Below are positions 44,352 to 52,773 of a stretch of DNA of 64,000 nucleotides, one piece after another. Position 1 is the stretch's first letter. Each line of letters opens with the position of its first letter. Made by a program: the position numbers and the translations under genes. A model generated the notes under the pieces. That model made no database searches and was not told where the DNA came from. It worked only from the letters and a program-made list of their open reading frames with translations. Origin of the DNA: Sorangium aterium (GTDB taxonomy: Bacteria; Myxococcota_A; Polyangia; Polyangiales; Polyangiaceae); assembly GCF_028368935.1 (NCBI RefSeq), contig NZ_JAQNDK010000001.1, positions 2,790,001 to 2,854,000 on the forward strand, in the 5' to 3' direction.

Positions 44352-45379
44352 GATCCCGGCTTGCGGACCCGCGCCGCCTCGACCTCCACACCCGGCTCCT
44401 CCGCGTCGCCCGGAGCCCCGTCGCGGCCCGGCCTCTCCTTGCCAAGATTGCCGAGATTGCCGAGATTGCCGAGGCGAGGCCGCCCCGCCGCAGACCGCCG
44501 GCGCTTCCGGCCCAGCGCCCCCCGCGCCGCCTCGGGCGCGGCCCCAGGGGGCCCCGCCACGAGCCCGAGCTTCTCGTAATCGTGCGCGTACTGCCGCCTG
44601 CTGATCAGGTTCCCCCGGCAGACCCGGAGCGGCGCGTCGCCGGCCCGCATCTGCTCCAGCGTGCGCCGGCAGAGCTCGTCGATGAGCCACCCGGGCACCC
44701 GGCTCCGCGCGCCCGGATAGACGAAGCGGTACAGCGTCAGGTGCGCGAACAGGACCTCCCAGTAGGGGCCGAACCGGGCGAGGAGCCTCTCCCAGTCCAT
44801 CTCGTCTCCGCACGCGTAGATGAGGTGGTTCACGTCGGCGCCGTCGTACCGCTCCCGCTCGTCCACGAACGCCTTCGTGAAGATGATCTCCTCCACCGGC
44901 GCGATCAGGCAAGAGTGCCCCAGGATCGTGGCCGGACGCGCGTGCTCGAACCAGCCGCCATCCACCACGGCCAGGCCGTTGCTCGACGAGAAGATGAGAT
45001 CGATGAAGCGATCGCCCGCGTAGGCCTTCCCGATCCACAGCGGATCGATGAGCTCCGTCGCGAAGCCGGCCCGCTCCAGCGCCCTGAACGCCGCCGGCAC
45101 CTCGCGCTCGTCCAGCATCACGTCGAGATCCTTCGTGTCCCGGAAAATGCCCGTGTACGCGAAGAAGGCATACGCCCCCGCCACCATGAACGGCACGCCG
45201 GCGCAGAGGAGGGCTTCCATCGCCCTCACCCTCACCTCCAGCTCGCCCGCGCGGGAGAGCTGGCCGGCGGGGTCGTCGAAGGCCGGAGGAGCGAGCGCCG
45301 CGCGCTCGCCTGCGCGTGTCGCCCGGGCTGAAAGCGCGTGCTCCGCGTCGCCTGCGACAGGGGATCCGCTGCGGACCAT
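44348..45379 (-). CDS. Nucleotidyltransferase-fold protein, MNT-like
   Basis: A 343-aa protein. The nucleotidyltransferase signature is FMVAGAYAFFAYTGIFRDTKDLDVMLDE (G-A-Y...DLDV), with a further Asp in AVVDGGWFEHAR and an HPN-type tail (PVEEIIFTKAFVDERERYDGADV). The C-terminal 90 residues are Arg/Pro-rich and contain three NLG repeats. Members like this are often antitoxin-like or modify RNA. No HEPN toxin lies beside it; the coupled downstream gene is a phosphoesterase. The start is uncertain (ATG at 45379 has AGAGGGG too close); an ATG further inside at MEALLCAG is an alternative. Confidence 0.7.
   Translation of the reverse strand: MVRSGSPVAGDAEHALSARATRAGERAALAPPAFDDPAGQLSRAGELEVRVRAMEALLCAGVPFMVAGAYAFFAYTGIFRDTKDLDVMLDEREVPAAFRALERAGFATELIDPLWIGKAYAGDRFIDLIFSSSNGLAVVDGGWFEHARPATILGHSCLIAPVEEIIFTKAFVDERERYDGADVNHLIYACGDEMDWERLLARFGPYWEVLFAHLTLYRFVYPGARSRVPGWLIDELCRRTLEQMRAGDAPLRVCRGNLISRRQYAHDYEKLGLVAGPPGAAPEAARGALGRKRRRSAAGRPRLGNLGNLGNLGKERPGRDGAPGDAEEPGVEVEAARVRKPGS
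44441..44473 (-). repeat. 9-bp tandem repeat encoding NLG
   Basis: GATTGCCGA recurs about four times in frame and encodes (N-L-G) near the C-terminus of the nucleotidyltransferase. Copy-number variation would keep the frame. Confidence 0.7.
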
Positions 45380-45642
45380 CCCCCTCTGCGTAATGAACAG
45401 GACGTGCGATGGCGACCCCCCTCCCCCCTCACGCGCCCGGAACATGCGTGGAGACGTGGACACGTGGACGCGTGGTCCACGCCGGAACGACGCGAACGAG
45501 GGAAGAGAAGCGGGCTCGTCCTCGCTGACCATTGCACGACGAGGCGGGTCTGGCTCAAGCTCGCCTGCCGGGGCCGCTCGGCGCGCCCCGAGCTGGCAGG
45601 CGACGAGCCGCGGCCCCCGACGCTCGAAGAGGAGGCACATCC

Positions 45643-47049
45643 GTGAACACCGCCATCGCGACGATCAATCCAGCGACCGGAGAGACGATCGAGACGTTCG
45701 AACCCCTCTCGTCAGCGGCGCTGGAGCAGAAGGTGGCGCGCGCGCACGCCGCGTTCCGCAGCTTCCGGCAGACCCCGATCGCCGAGCGGGCCCAGAAGCT
45801 GCGCCGGGCAGCCGACATCCTCGACGGCGAGAAGGAGCAGCTCGGGCAGCTCATGACGCTCGAGATGGGGAAGACCATCGGCTCCGCCATCGCCGAGGCC
45901 CAGAAGTGCGCGACCGCGTGCCGCTACTACGCCGACAACGCCGAGCGCCTGCTCGCCCCCGAAGAGGTCGCCACCGACGCGGGCAGGAGCTACGTGGCCT
46001 TCCATCCGCTCGGCGTGGTGCTCGCGATCATGCCGTGGAACTTCCCGTTCTGGCAGGTCTTCCGCTTCGCCGCGCCGGCGCTCGTCGCAGGCAACGTCGG
46101 CCTCCTCAAGCACGCCTCGAACGTCCCCCGCTGCGCGCTCGCCATCGAGGACATCCTCCGCCGGGCCGGCTTTCCGGAGGGGGTCTTCCAGGCGCTGCTC
46201 GCGGGGACCGACGTCGTGCCGCGCCTCCTCGCCGACCCGCGCGTCGCGGCCGCGACGCTCACCGGCAGCGAGAACGCGGGGCGCAGCGTCGGCGCCCACG
46301 CCGGAAAGCACCTCAAGAAGGTGGTGCTCGAGCTCGGCGGCAGCGATCCGTTCATCGTCCTGCCGAGCGCCGACCTCAACGCCGCCGTGGGGACCGCGAT
46401 CCGCGCGCGCATCATCAACAACGGCCAGTCCTGCATCGCGGCGAAGCGCTTCATCGTGCACGAGTCGATCGCGCCCGAGTTCGAGCAGCGCTTCGTCGCG
46501 ACCATGCGGCGCCTGCGGGTCGGCGACCCGATGGATCCGTCGGTCGACGTCGGGCCGCTCGCCACCCCGCAGATCGCCGCGGAGCTCGAGGAGCAGGTGC
46601 GGGCGTCGGTGGCCGCGGGCGCGCTCCTCCTCACCGGAGGCAAGCGGCTGAAGGGGCCGGGCAACTACTTCCCGCCGACCGTGCTCACCGACGTCCAGCG
46701 CCCCTCCCCCGCCGCCGACGACGAGCTCTTCGGCCCGGTCGCGGCGGTCTTCCGCGTCACCGACCTCGACGAGGCCATCCACATGGCGAACTCCACCCGG
46801 TTCGGCCTCGGGGCGAGCGTCTGGACCCGCGACGCCGACGAGCGCGAGCGCCTCATCAACGAGCTCGACGCCGGCCAGGTGTTCGTCAACGGGATGGTCG
46901 TGTCCGATCCCCGGCTGCCGTTCGGCGGCGTCAAGATGTCCGGCTACGGCCGCGAGCTCTCCTCGTACGGCCTGCGCGAGTTCGTGAACGTCAAGACCGT
47001 CTGGATCGCCAAGGACGAGCGGCCGAGGGGCCTGCCTGCGTCCGAGTGA
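45643..47049 (+). CDS. NAD(P)-dependent aldehyde dehydrogenase, succinate-semialdehyde type
   Basis: 468 aa. It has MPWNFPFWQ and LELGGSDPFIV (catalytic Glu), NNGQSCIAAKRF (nucleophile Cys) and the C-terminal PFGGVKMSGYGRELSSYGLREF. The residues around IATINPATGETIETF and FGPVAAVFRVTD fit the succinate-semialdehyde dehydrogenase (Sad/GabD) group rather than betaine or fatty-aldehyde enzymes. It starts with GTG after AGAGGAGG (about 7 nt). No GABA aminotransferase is nearby, so the in vivo substrate is open. Confidence 0.87.
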   Translation: MNTAIATINPATGETIETFEPLSSAALEQKVARAHAAFRSFRQTPIAERAQKLRRAADILDGEKEQLGQLMTLEMGKTIGSAIAEAQKCATACRYYADNAERLLAPEEVATDAGRSYVAFHPLGVVLAIMPWNFPFWQVFRFAAPALVAGNVGLLKHASNVPRCALAIEDILRRAGFPEGVFQALLAGTDVVPRLLADPRVAAATLTGSENAGRSVGAHAGKHLKKVVLELGGSDPFIVLPSADLNAAVGTAIRARIINNGQSCIAAKRFIVHESIAPEFEQRFVATMRRLRVGDPMDPSVDVGPLATPQIAAELEEQVRASVAAGALLLTGGKRLKGPGNYFPPTVLTDVQRPSPAADDELFGPVAAVFRVTDLDEAIHMANSTRFGLGASVWTRDADERERLINELDAGQVFVNGMVVSDPRLPFGGVKMSGYGRELSSYGLREFVNVKTVWIAKDERPRGLPASE

Positions 47050-47168
47050 TCCGAGGAACGGAGCGGCCGAAGGACGGCGAGCTCGAGCGATCGAGCGGCC
47101 GAGCGATCGCCGGGTGAGCCGCTCGGCCGCCGTCCGGCCGCCGCTTCCCCGGCGTCCTGCGAAGGGCG

Positions 47169-47963
47169 ATGATGGTGGCCATGTCGCTCCCCGGCTTCGC
47201 GGAAACGCAGTTCTCGCACGGCGGCGTGGCGCGGGTGGTCTACCGCCGCGGCGCGGGCCCGGGTGTCGTCGTCATGCACGAGATCCCGGGCATCACCCCG
47301 TCGGTCGCGGCGTTCGCCGAGCGCGTGGCGGACGCCGGCTTCACCGTCTTCGTGCCGCACCTCTTCGGGACGCCCGGCAAGCCGGACACGCCCCCCTACA
47401 TCGTCGAGCAGGTGGCCCGCGCCTGCATCAGCCGCGAGTTCCACGTGCTCGCGTCCAGGCAGGCGAGCCCGATCACCGACTGGCTGCGCGCGCTCTGCCG
47501 CGACGTCCACGCGGAGCTCGGGGGCAAGGGCGTCGGCGCGATCGGCATGTGCCTGACCGGCAACTTCGCGCTGGCGCTGATGGTCGACCCTGCCATCGCG
47601 GCGCCCGTGCTGAGCCAGCCGTCGCTGCCCTTCCCGCTCTCGCGCGAGCGCCGGGCCGGGCTCCACCTCTCCGACGACGCCCTCCGCACCGTCAAGGAGC
47701 GCGTCGCCGCCGGCACCCCGGTGCTCGGGCTCCGCTTCACCCACGATCCGATGTGCCCGAAGGAGCGGTTCGACCGGCTCCGGGCCGAGCTCGGCGACGG
47801 CTTCGAGGGGATCGAGATCGACTCGTCCGCAGGCAACCCCCACGGGATCCGGCGCACCGCCCATTCGGTCCTGACCCGCGATCTGGTCGACCGCGAGGGC
47901 CACCCGACGCGCGAGGCGCTCACGCGCGTCCTCGCCTTCTTCCGCGAGCGACTCCACCCCTGA
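47169..47963 (+). CDS. Dienelactone hydrolase-like protein
   Basis: A 264-aa hydrolase of the DLH family. It has VVMHEIPGITPSV (Glu of the family triad), a Cys nucleophile in GIGMCLTGNFAL, and a C-terminal AGNPHGIRRTAH that could supply the His. The Cys nucleophile favours DLH over esterases. No chlorocatechol genes are nearby. It is likely active on lactones or esters, but the substrate is unknown. It starts 119 nt after the aldehyde dehydrogenase, with a cluster of ATGs at the start (47169, 47181). Confidence 0.8.
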   Translation: MMVAMSLPGFAETQFSHGGVARVVYRRGAGPGVVVMHEIPGITPSVAAFAERVADAGFTVFVPHLFGTPGKPDTPPYIVEQVARACISREFHVLASRQASPITDWLRALCRDVHAELGGKGVGAIGMCLTGNFALALMVDPAIAAPVLSQPSLPFPLSRERRAGLHLSDDALRTVKERVAAGTPVLGLRFTHDPMCPKERFDRLRAELGDGFEGIEIDSSAGNPHGIRRTAHSVLTRDLVDREGHPTREALTRVLAFFRERLHP

Positions 47964-48049
47964 CCGCCCGGCGCGAACGCGCGAACGCGAGAACGCGAGA
48001 GCGCCCAAGCCGGAACGTCACGGGACGATGCACGGCCGGTTGCGTCTCC

Positions 48050-48448
48050 GTGAACGTCGACTTACCGTCATTGATTGTGTCGGACGATCCGGCCGTGGCC
48101 GCACTGCTGAGCGAGTATCCTCCTTCAGCGCAACAGCTGACCTTGCGCGTGCGCAAGCTGCTCCTCCGCATCATTCCCGACGTCCACGAGCACGTCTATC
48201 CAAGCTGGCGGCTCATCAGCTTCCGAATGGGCAGCGGCGACCAACACAAGATCTGCTGGCTCGCCCCGCAGCGCTTCGGCGTGACCCTCGGCTTCGAGCG
48301 CGGGGCCGAGCTGCCGGATCCGAACGGCCTGCTCACCGGCGAGGCCAAGCAGGCCAGGAACGTCCATGTCCGCTCCGCCAAGGACGTGGACGTCCCCGCG
48401 ATCGCCGCGCTGGTCGCGGCCGCCGTCGCGCTCCACCGGGACCGGTGA
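48050..48448 (+). CDS. DUF1801-like protein
   Basis: A 132-aa protein of the YdhG/DUF1801 type. It has LTLRVRKLLLRIIPDVHEHVYPSWRLISFRMG, HKICWLAPQRFGVTLGFERGAELPDP and HVRSAKDVDVPAIAALVAAAVAL, the family pattern of a conserved EXXXPXW-like helix and CYI-like strand. Function is unknown in general. The start is a GTG at 48050 without a strong RBS; a GTG at about 48077 is also possible. It ends convergent with the STAS regulator. Confidence 0.75.
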   Translation: MNVDLPSLIVSDDPAVAALLSEYPPSAQQLTLRVRKLLLRIIPDVHEHVYPSWRLISFRMGSGDQHKICWLAPQRFGVTLGFERGAELPDPNGLLTGEAKQARNVHVRSAKDVDVPAIAALVAAAVALHRDR

Positions 48449-48455
48449 CGATCGC

Positions 48456-48490
48456 GCGGAGCCCCGGCGCGAGGGCCTCGGGCTCCGCGG
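48456..48490. terminator. Long stem-loop between convergent genes
   Basis: CGCGGAGCCC (48456-48465) pairs perfectly with GGGCTCCGCG (48481-48490) over a 15-nt loop between stops at 48448 and 48495. A bidirectional terminator is likely. Confidence 0.6.
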
Positions 48491-48494
48491 CGGC

Positions 48495-50960
48495 TCAGCG
48501 GCGCCCCTGGACGACCCGCCCGCCCGTCTTGCCGAGCGCGTACGAGAACCCGAGCTCCAGCGTGGAGCGGGTGACGATCGCCCCGAGATCGAGCCCCTGC
48601 TCCACCATGAGCCGCGCCGTCTCGGGCGCGATCCCGACGAGCACAACCTCGGCCCCGAGCAGCCCGGCGGCGCGCGCCGCCTGAGCGAGGTGGTTCGCCG
48701 CGCTCGCGTCGACCACCGCCATGCCGGTGACGTCGATGATCACGACGCGCGCCTGGTGCTCGGAGATCTCCTTCAGCATCGCCTCGATGAAGCGGCCGGA
48801 GCGGTGCGTGTCCAGCGCGCCCACGATCGGCATGACGAGGACGCCGCGCGCGATCGGCACCACCGGGCTCGACATCGCGGCGATCGTCTCGAGGAGCGCC
48901 TCCTGGCGGCTGCTCAGCGACTCGAGCGCCCTCGTCCGCTCCTTGATCCGCGACAAGAGCCGCGCGTTCTCGATGGCGACGGCGGCCACCGCGGCCACGC
49001 GCTCGATGAGCGCCAGGTCGGTCGCCGAGCACGCGTCGGGCTGCGGGCTGGCCAGGACGAGGACCCCGAGGACCGCCTCGCGGGAGAGCAGCGGCACGCC
49101 GACCAGCGTGCGCGCGCCGCTCCGGCGCGCCTCGGCGACGTCGCGGAAGCGCTGGTGCTCGCTCGACGCGGTGTCGATGACGAGCGAGCTGCACGAGCGC
49201 ATCACCCGGCCCACCAGCGAGTCGTCCGTGACGGGCGCGCGCTCGTCGTCGACGAGGCTCTCGCGCTGGGCCATGCCGATCACCAGGAACTCGAGCGCGC
49301 GCTCGCGCCCCCCCGCGCCCAGCCTGCGGTTCGCGATCCTGCGGGCGGAGCTCAAGGCGAGGTGATCCGAGAGGGCGCTCGAGAAGGGCGTGCGCTCGAG
49401 GGTCACGAGGTCGACCCCCGTGTCGATGCAGCGCGACGCCGGCAGATCCGCGAGGGCCTCCGGGACGCCGCGCGTGGCCATCTCGTAGAGCGCCTGCACG
49501 CCGCGGTACCCCATGTCGTACTCGCGCTGCACGATCGCCGCGTGGATCACGCCGTCCTGGAGCATCGCGACCGTCGAGGTGACGAGATCGAAGGCGACCA
49601 CCTTGAGATCGCCGGCTCGCCCGAGCCGCATCGAGGCAAGCCCCAGGCTGGGGCCGTTCTCGCTGCACACCCCCAGGGCGCCGGCGAGGCCGGGGTTCGA
49701 CCGCACCACGTCGACGGCGAGCGCGATCGCGCTCTCCACATTGAACAGGTTCTCCGAGAGCGACGCCACGCGGACCGACGAGCCGGCGATCGCCTCGCGG
49801 AGCCCCTCGATGCGCCCCTGGGCGTTCGGCACGGCGAAGGACTCCGCCTGGACGGTGATCTCGCCTCCCTGCGGCATGAGCCGCAGCATCGCCTCGCCCG
49901 CGATCCTCCCGGCGGCCCGGTTGTCGGTCCCGACGTAGAGCAACGACCGGCTGCCTGGGGCGGCCGGCGTGTCGATCGTGATGACCGGGATACCCGCCGC
50001 CATCGCGCGGTCGATGGCCGGCTCGAGCGCCACGGGGTCGATGGGCGCGATCGCGATCCCGTCCACCCGCCGGCGGATCCCTTCCTCGAGGAGCGCCTCC
50101 TGAGCCGCGGCGGCGGCGGACATGACGCTCCTGAACTCGACCCCGACCCGGAGATCGCGCCCCGCCGCCAGCGCGCCGTCCCGCAGGTTGTTCCAGTACG
50201 CCGTCAACGGCCGGCGGGGAGCCTTGTAGACGCGGATCATCGGCTGGCCTCGCGCGCCGCCCGCGTCGTGGGATCCGCGCCATCCATCGGCGACGCGCCC
50301 CTCGCCCCCGGCATCCTCCAGGATGACGAGGTCGATCGCGCTCCAGCGCGGGCCGGTCTGCACGCTCCGGATCCCGTCCGCGAGCGTCTCGATGAGCTGG
50401 AGGAGATCGACCGACTCGGCGACGGAGCTCAGCACCTCCTCGAGCAGGCGCAGCTCCTGGGCGCTCTGCGCCTTCTCCTTGAAGAGGCCGCGCCGCTCGA
50501 GCACGACGCCCACGCTCACCGCGATCGACTCCACGAGCGCGCGCCACGGGCCCGAGAGCGGCGCCGCGTCCGGCTGCTCCAGGGCGAGGTAAGCGCCAGG
50601 CGCGCCGAACATGGGCACCGGTACGACGTGGACGTGGACGCCGTCGAGCGGCCAGCCAGGCGCTTCCGCGAGCTCGGGAAGGTGCGCCCGGTACCACGCG
50701 GCCGCGGGGACGAGGCACGGGCCGTGCGCCGCCTCGGGCGCCGCGGCGGGGCCGAACGGAGCCGATTCGCTGAGCACCCCGCCGTCGGACGGCATGTTCC
50801 CCTGGCCCGCCAGGAGGCCGTCGAGCCCGACGATCGCTCTGTAGGAGAGTCGTCGGCCTGTGCGAATCAGCAGGCTCCCGCGCCGCGCGCCGGGGAGGCC
50901 CTCCATGGCTCGTCGCACGAGGTCGTGGAGGGTCGAGAAAACGTCCAGTCCGGTGGTCAT
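48495..50960 (-). CDS. Multi-domain regulator: GAF, periplasmic-binding-protein-like, GAF, STAS
   Basis: An 821-aa protein without a signal peptide. Residues 5-158 resemble a GAF domain, and a coiled-coil linker follows (160-200). Residues about 240-520 are a sugar-binding type-I periplasmic-binding domain (VDGIAIAPIDPVALEPAIDRAMAAGIPVITID, YVGTDNRAAGRIAG, VVAFDLVTSTVAMLQDGVIHAAIVQ). Residues 540-675 are a second GAF (LVGVPLLSREAVLGVLVLASP). Residues 690-815 are an RsbR/RsbS-type STAS domain (VVIIDVTGMAVVDASAANHLAQAARAAGLLGAEVVLVGI). Ser753 aligns with the phosphorylated Thr171 of RsbR; the second site is not Thr. A cytoplasmic sugar-binding fold feeding a STAS output is unusual. It is divergent from the tyrosine operon. 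Confidence 0.85.
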   Translation of the reverse strand: MTTGLDVFSTLHDLVRRAMEGLPGARRGSLLIRTGRRLSYRAIVGLDGLLAGQGNMPSDGGVLSESAPFGPAAAPEAAHGPCLVPAAAWYRAHLPELAEAPGWPLDGVHVHVVPVPMFGAPGAYLALEQPDAAPLSGPWRALVESIAVSVGVVLERRGLFKEKAQSAQELRLLEEVLSSVAESVDLLQLIETLADGIRSVQTGPRWSAIDLVILEDAGGEGRVADGWRGSHDAGGARGQPMIRVYKAPRRPLTAYWNNLRDGALAAGRDLRVGVEFRSVMSAAAAAQEALLEEGIRRRVDGIAIAPIDPVALEPAIDRAMAAGIPVITIDTPAAPGSRSLLYVGTDNRAAGRIAGEAMLRLMPQGGEITVQAESFAVPNAQGRIEGLREAIAGSSVRVASLSENLFNVESAIALAVDVVRSNPGLAGALGVCSENGPSLGLASMRLGRAGDLKVVAFDLVTSTVAMLQDGVIHAAIVQREYDMGYRGVQALYEMATRGVPEALADLPASRCIDTGVDLVTLERTPFSSALSDHLALSSARRIANRRLGAGGRERALEFLVIGMAQRESLVDDERAPVTDDSLVGRVMRSCSSLVIDTASSEHQRFRDVAEARRSGARTLVGVPLLSREAVLGVLVLASPQPDACSATDLALIERVAAVAAVAIENARLLSRIKERTRALESLSSRQEALLETIAAMSSPVVPIARGVLVMPIVGALDTHRSGRFIEAMLKEISEHQARVVIIDVTGMAVVDASAANHLAQAARAAGLLGAEVVLVGIAPETARLMVEQGLDLGAIVTRSTLELGFSYALGKTGGRVVQGRR

Positions 50961-51097
50961 GCAGATCCGTTCAGCCGCTCGCTCGCTCGCTGCCAAGGGC
51001 GCACGCGAGCACATGCTGGTAGCAGGCGTGAGCGGGCTCGTGCTTGTCAAGCAGAGACGATGAGACCACCGTAGGACCACGAGGAGCTCGCACCCGC

Positions 51098-52075
51098 ATG
51101 AAGCTCGCCTCTCTCCGCGGCCCCGGCCGTGACGGCACGCTCGTCGTCGTCCGCCGCGACGGCCTCGCCTACGCGCCCGCCGGCGCGGCCTTCCCCACGC
51201 TCCAGGCCGCGCTGGACGACTGGGAGCGCGCCGAGCCCGCGCTCCGCCGCATCGCGGCCGACGTCGAGCTCGGCGAGGCGGCCGTGGCGCCGCTGGTCAC
51301 GGAAGAGCTCGCTGCGCCGCTTCCGCGCGCCTACGAGTGGATCGACGGCTCGGCGTACATCCACCACATCGTGCTCGTGCGCAAGGCGCGCGGCGCCGAG
51401 CCCCCCGAGACGCTGACGACCGATCCGCTTGTGTACCAGGGCGGCTCCGGCGTCCTCCTCGGCCCGACCGACGACATCGTCCTGCGCGACGAGGCGTGGG
51501 GCCTGGATTTCGAGGCCGAGGTCTGCGTCGTCCTCGGCGACACGCCGCAGGGCACGCGCCGCGAAGAGGCCCACCGGCACGTCCGCCTGTTCCTGCTGGC
51601 CAACGACGTGACGCTGCGCAACCTCGTGCCCGCCGAGCTCGCGAAGGGGTTCGGGTTCTTCTGCTCCAAGCCCGCCACCGCGTTCTCGCCGTTCGCGATC
51701 ACGCCCGACGAGCTCGGGGACGCGCTCCGCGACGGGCGCGTCCACCTGCGGCTCCGCTCGATTTACAACGGCGCGCTCATCGGCGATCCCGAGGCCGGCC
51801 CGGAGATGCACTTCTCGTTCTTCGATCTGATCGCGCACGTCACCAGGACCCGCAGCCTCACGGCGGGGACCCTCCTCGGCAGCGGCACCGTCTCCAACGA
51901 GGACCCGGCGCGCGGCGTGTCTTGCCTCGCCGAGCGGCGCATGCTCGAGATCCTCTCGGACGGGGCGGCCAGGACGCCGTTCATGAAGCCAGGAGACACG
52001 ATCATGATCGAGATGCTGAATCACGCGGGAGAGAGCCTGTTCGGGCGCATCGCGCAGCGGGTGGTGGCCGGATGA
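51098..52075 (+). CDS. fahA: Fumarylacetoacetate hydrolase family protein (homogentisate pathway)
   Basis: A 325-aa member of the FAH family. The metal-binding acidic residues lie in LDFEAEVCVVLGD and NDVTLRNL. The C-terminal LGSGTVSNEDPARG and PFMKPGDTIMIEML complete the fold. In this operon it should split 4-fumarylacetoacetate into fumarate and acetoacetate. The N-terminal domain of long eukaryotic-type FAH is short here. GAGGAG lies about 11 nt before the ATG. It is the first gene of the operon; the next gene overlaps its stop (ATGA). Confidence 0.88.
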   Translation: MKLASLRGPGRDGTLVVVRRDGLAYAPAGAAFPTLQAALDDWERAEPALRRIAADVELGEAAVAPLVTEELAAPLPRAYEWIDGSAYIHHIVLVRKARGAEPPETLTTDPLVYQGGSGVLLGPTDDIVLRDEAWGLDFEAEVCVVLGDTPQGTRREEAHRHVRLFLLANDVTLRNLVPAELAKGFGFFCSKPATAFSPFAITPDELGDALRDGRVHLRLRSIYNGALIGDPEAGPEMHFSFFDLIAHVTRTRSLTAGTLLGSGTVSNEDPARGVSCLAERRMLEILSDGAARTPFMKPGDTIMIEMLNHAGESLFGRIAQRVVAG

Positions 52076-52737
52076 GCGCCGCAGTCCAGGGGCTCACGCT
52101 CTACGGTTACTGGCGCAGCTCGTGCAGCTGGCGCGTGCGCATCGCCCTGGCCCACAAGGGCATCGAGCACGCGTACCGGCCGGTGAGCCTCGTCCGGGAC
52201 GGCGGCGAGCAGCTCCGCGACGACTACCGGGCCAAGAACCCGATGGCGCAGGTGCCCCTGCTCGAGTTCGAGCAGGGCGGCGCCGTCCGGCGTGTGTCCC
52301 AGTCGGTGGCCATCATCGAGCTGCTCGAGGACCTCTTCCCCGCGCCGCCGCTCCTGCCCGCGGATCCGTACCTGCGCGCCAGGGCGCGGCAGCTCGTGGA
52401 GATGATCAACTCCGGCACGCAGCCGATGCAGAACACCGCCACGCTGAAGTACGTGAGGGACGAGCTCGGCGGCGACGAGAAGGCCTTCGGGCGGCGCTTC
52501 ATCGCCGCGGGCCTCGCCGCGTTCCAGGCGGCGGCGGGCGAGCTCTCCGGGCGGTTCTGCGTCGGCGACCACGTCACGGTTGCGGACGTGTTCCTCGTGC
52601 CCCAGCTCTACAACGCGCGGCGCTACGAGGTCGACCTCGCGCCGCTCTCGACCCTCACGCGGATCGAGGCCGCGTGCATGGAGCTGCCTGTGTTCCAGGC
52701 GGCCCACGCCGACCGCCAGGTCGACGCGGTCGCCTAG
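52072..52737 (+). CDS. maiA: Maleylacetoacetate isomerase, zeta-class GST
   Basis: 221 aa. It has the GSTZ1 active-site signature SSCSWRVRIAL (residues about 16-26), a QVPLLEFEQGG thioredoxin-like strand, SQSVAIIELLEDLFP for glutathione binding, and QPMQNTATLKYV in the helical domain. It isomerises maleylacetoacetate to fumarylacetoacetate with glutathione. The ATG overlaps fahA's stop, and 36 nt separate it from hpd. The C-terminal VADVFLVPQLYNARRYEVDL is typical. Confidence 0.93.
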   Translation: MSAAVQGLTLYGYWRSSCSWRVRIALAHKGIEHAYRPVSLVRDGGEQLRDDYRAKNPMAQVPLLEFEQGGAVRRVSQSVAIIELLEDLFPAPPLLPADPYLRARARQLVEMINSGTQPMQNTATLKYVRDELGGDEKAFGRRFIAAGLAAFQAAAGELSGRFCVGDHVTVADVFLVPQLYNARRYEVDLAPLSTLTRIEAACMELPVFQAAHADRQVDAVA

Positions 52738-52773
52738 CTCGCCCTGCGTTACCCCTCGCGACGGAGGACCCGG

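Noticed and set aside
48196-50718. An 840-codon minus-strand frame overlapping the STAS regulator.
   Set aside because: It is an out-of-frame shadow of the GAF-PBP-GAF-STAS gene and is Arg/Gly-rich without domains.
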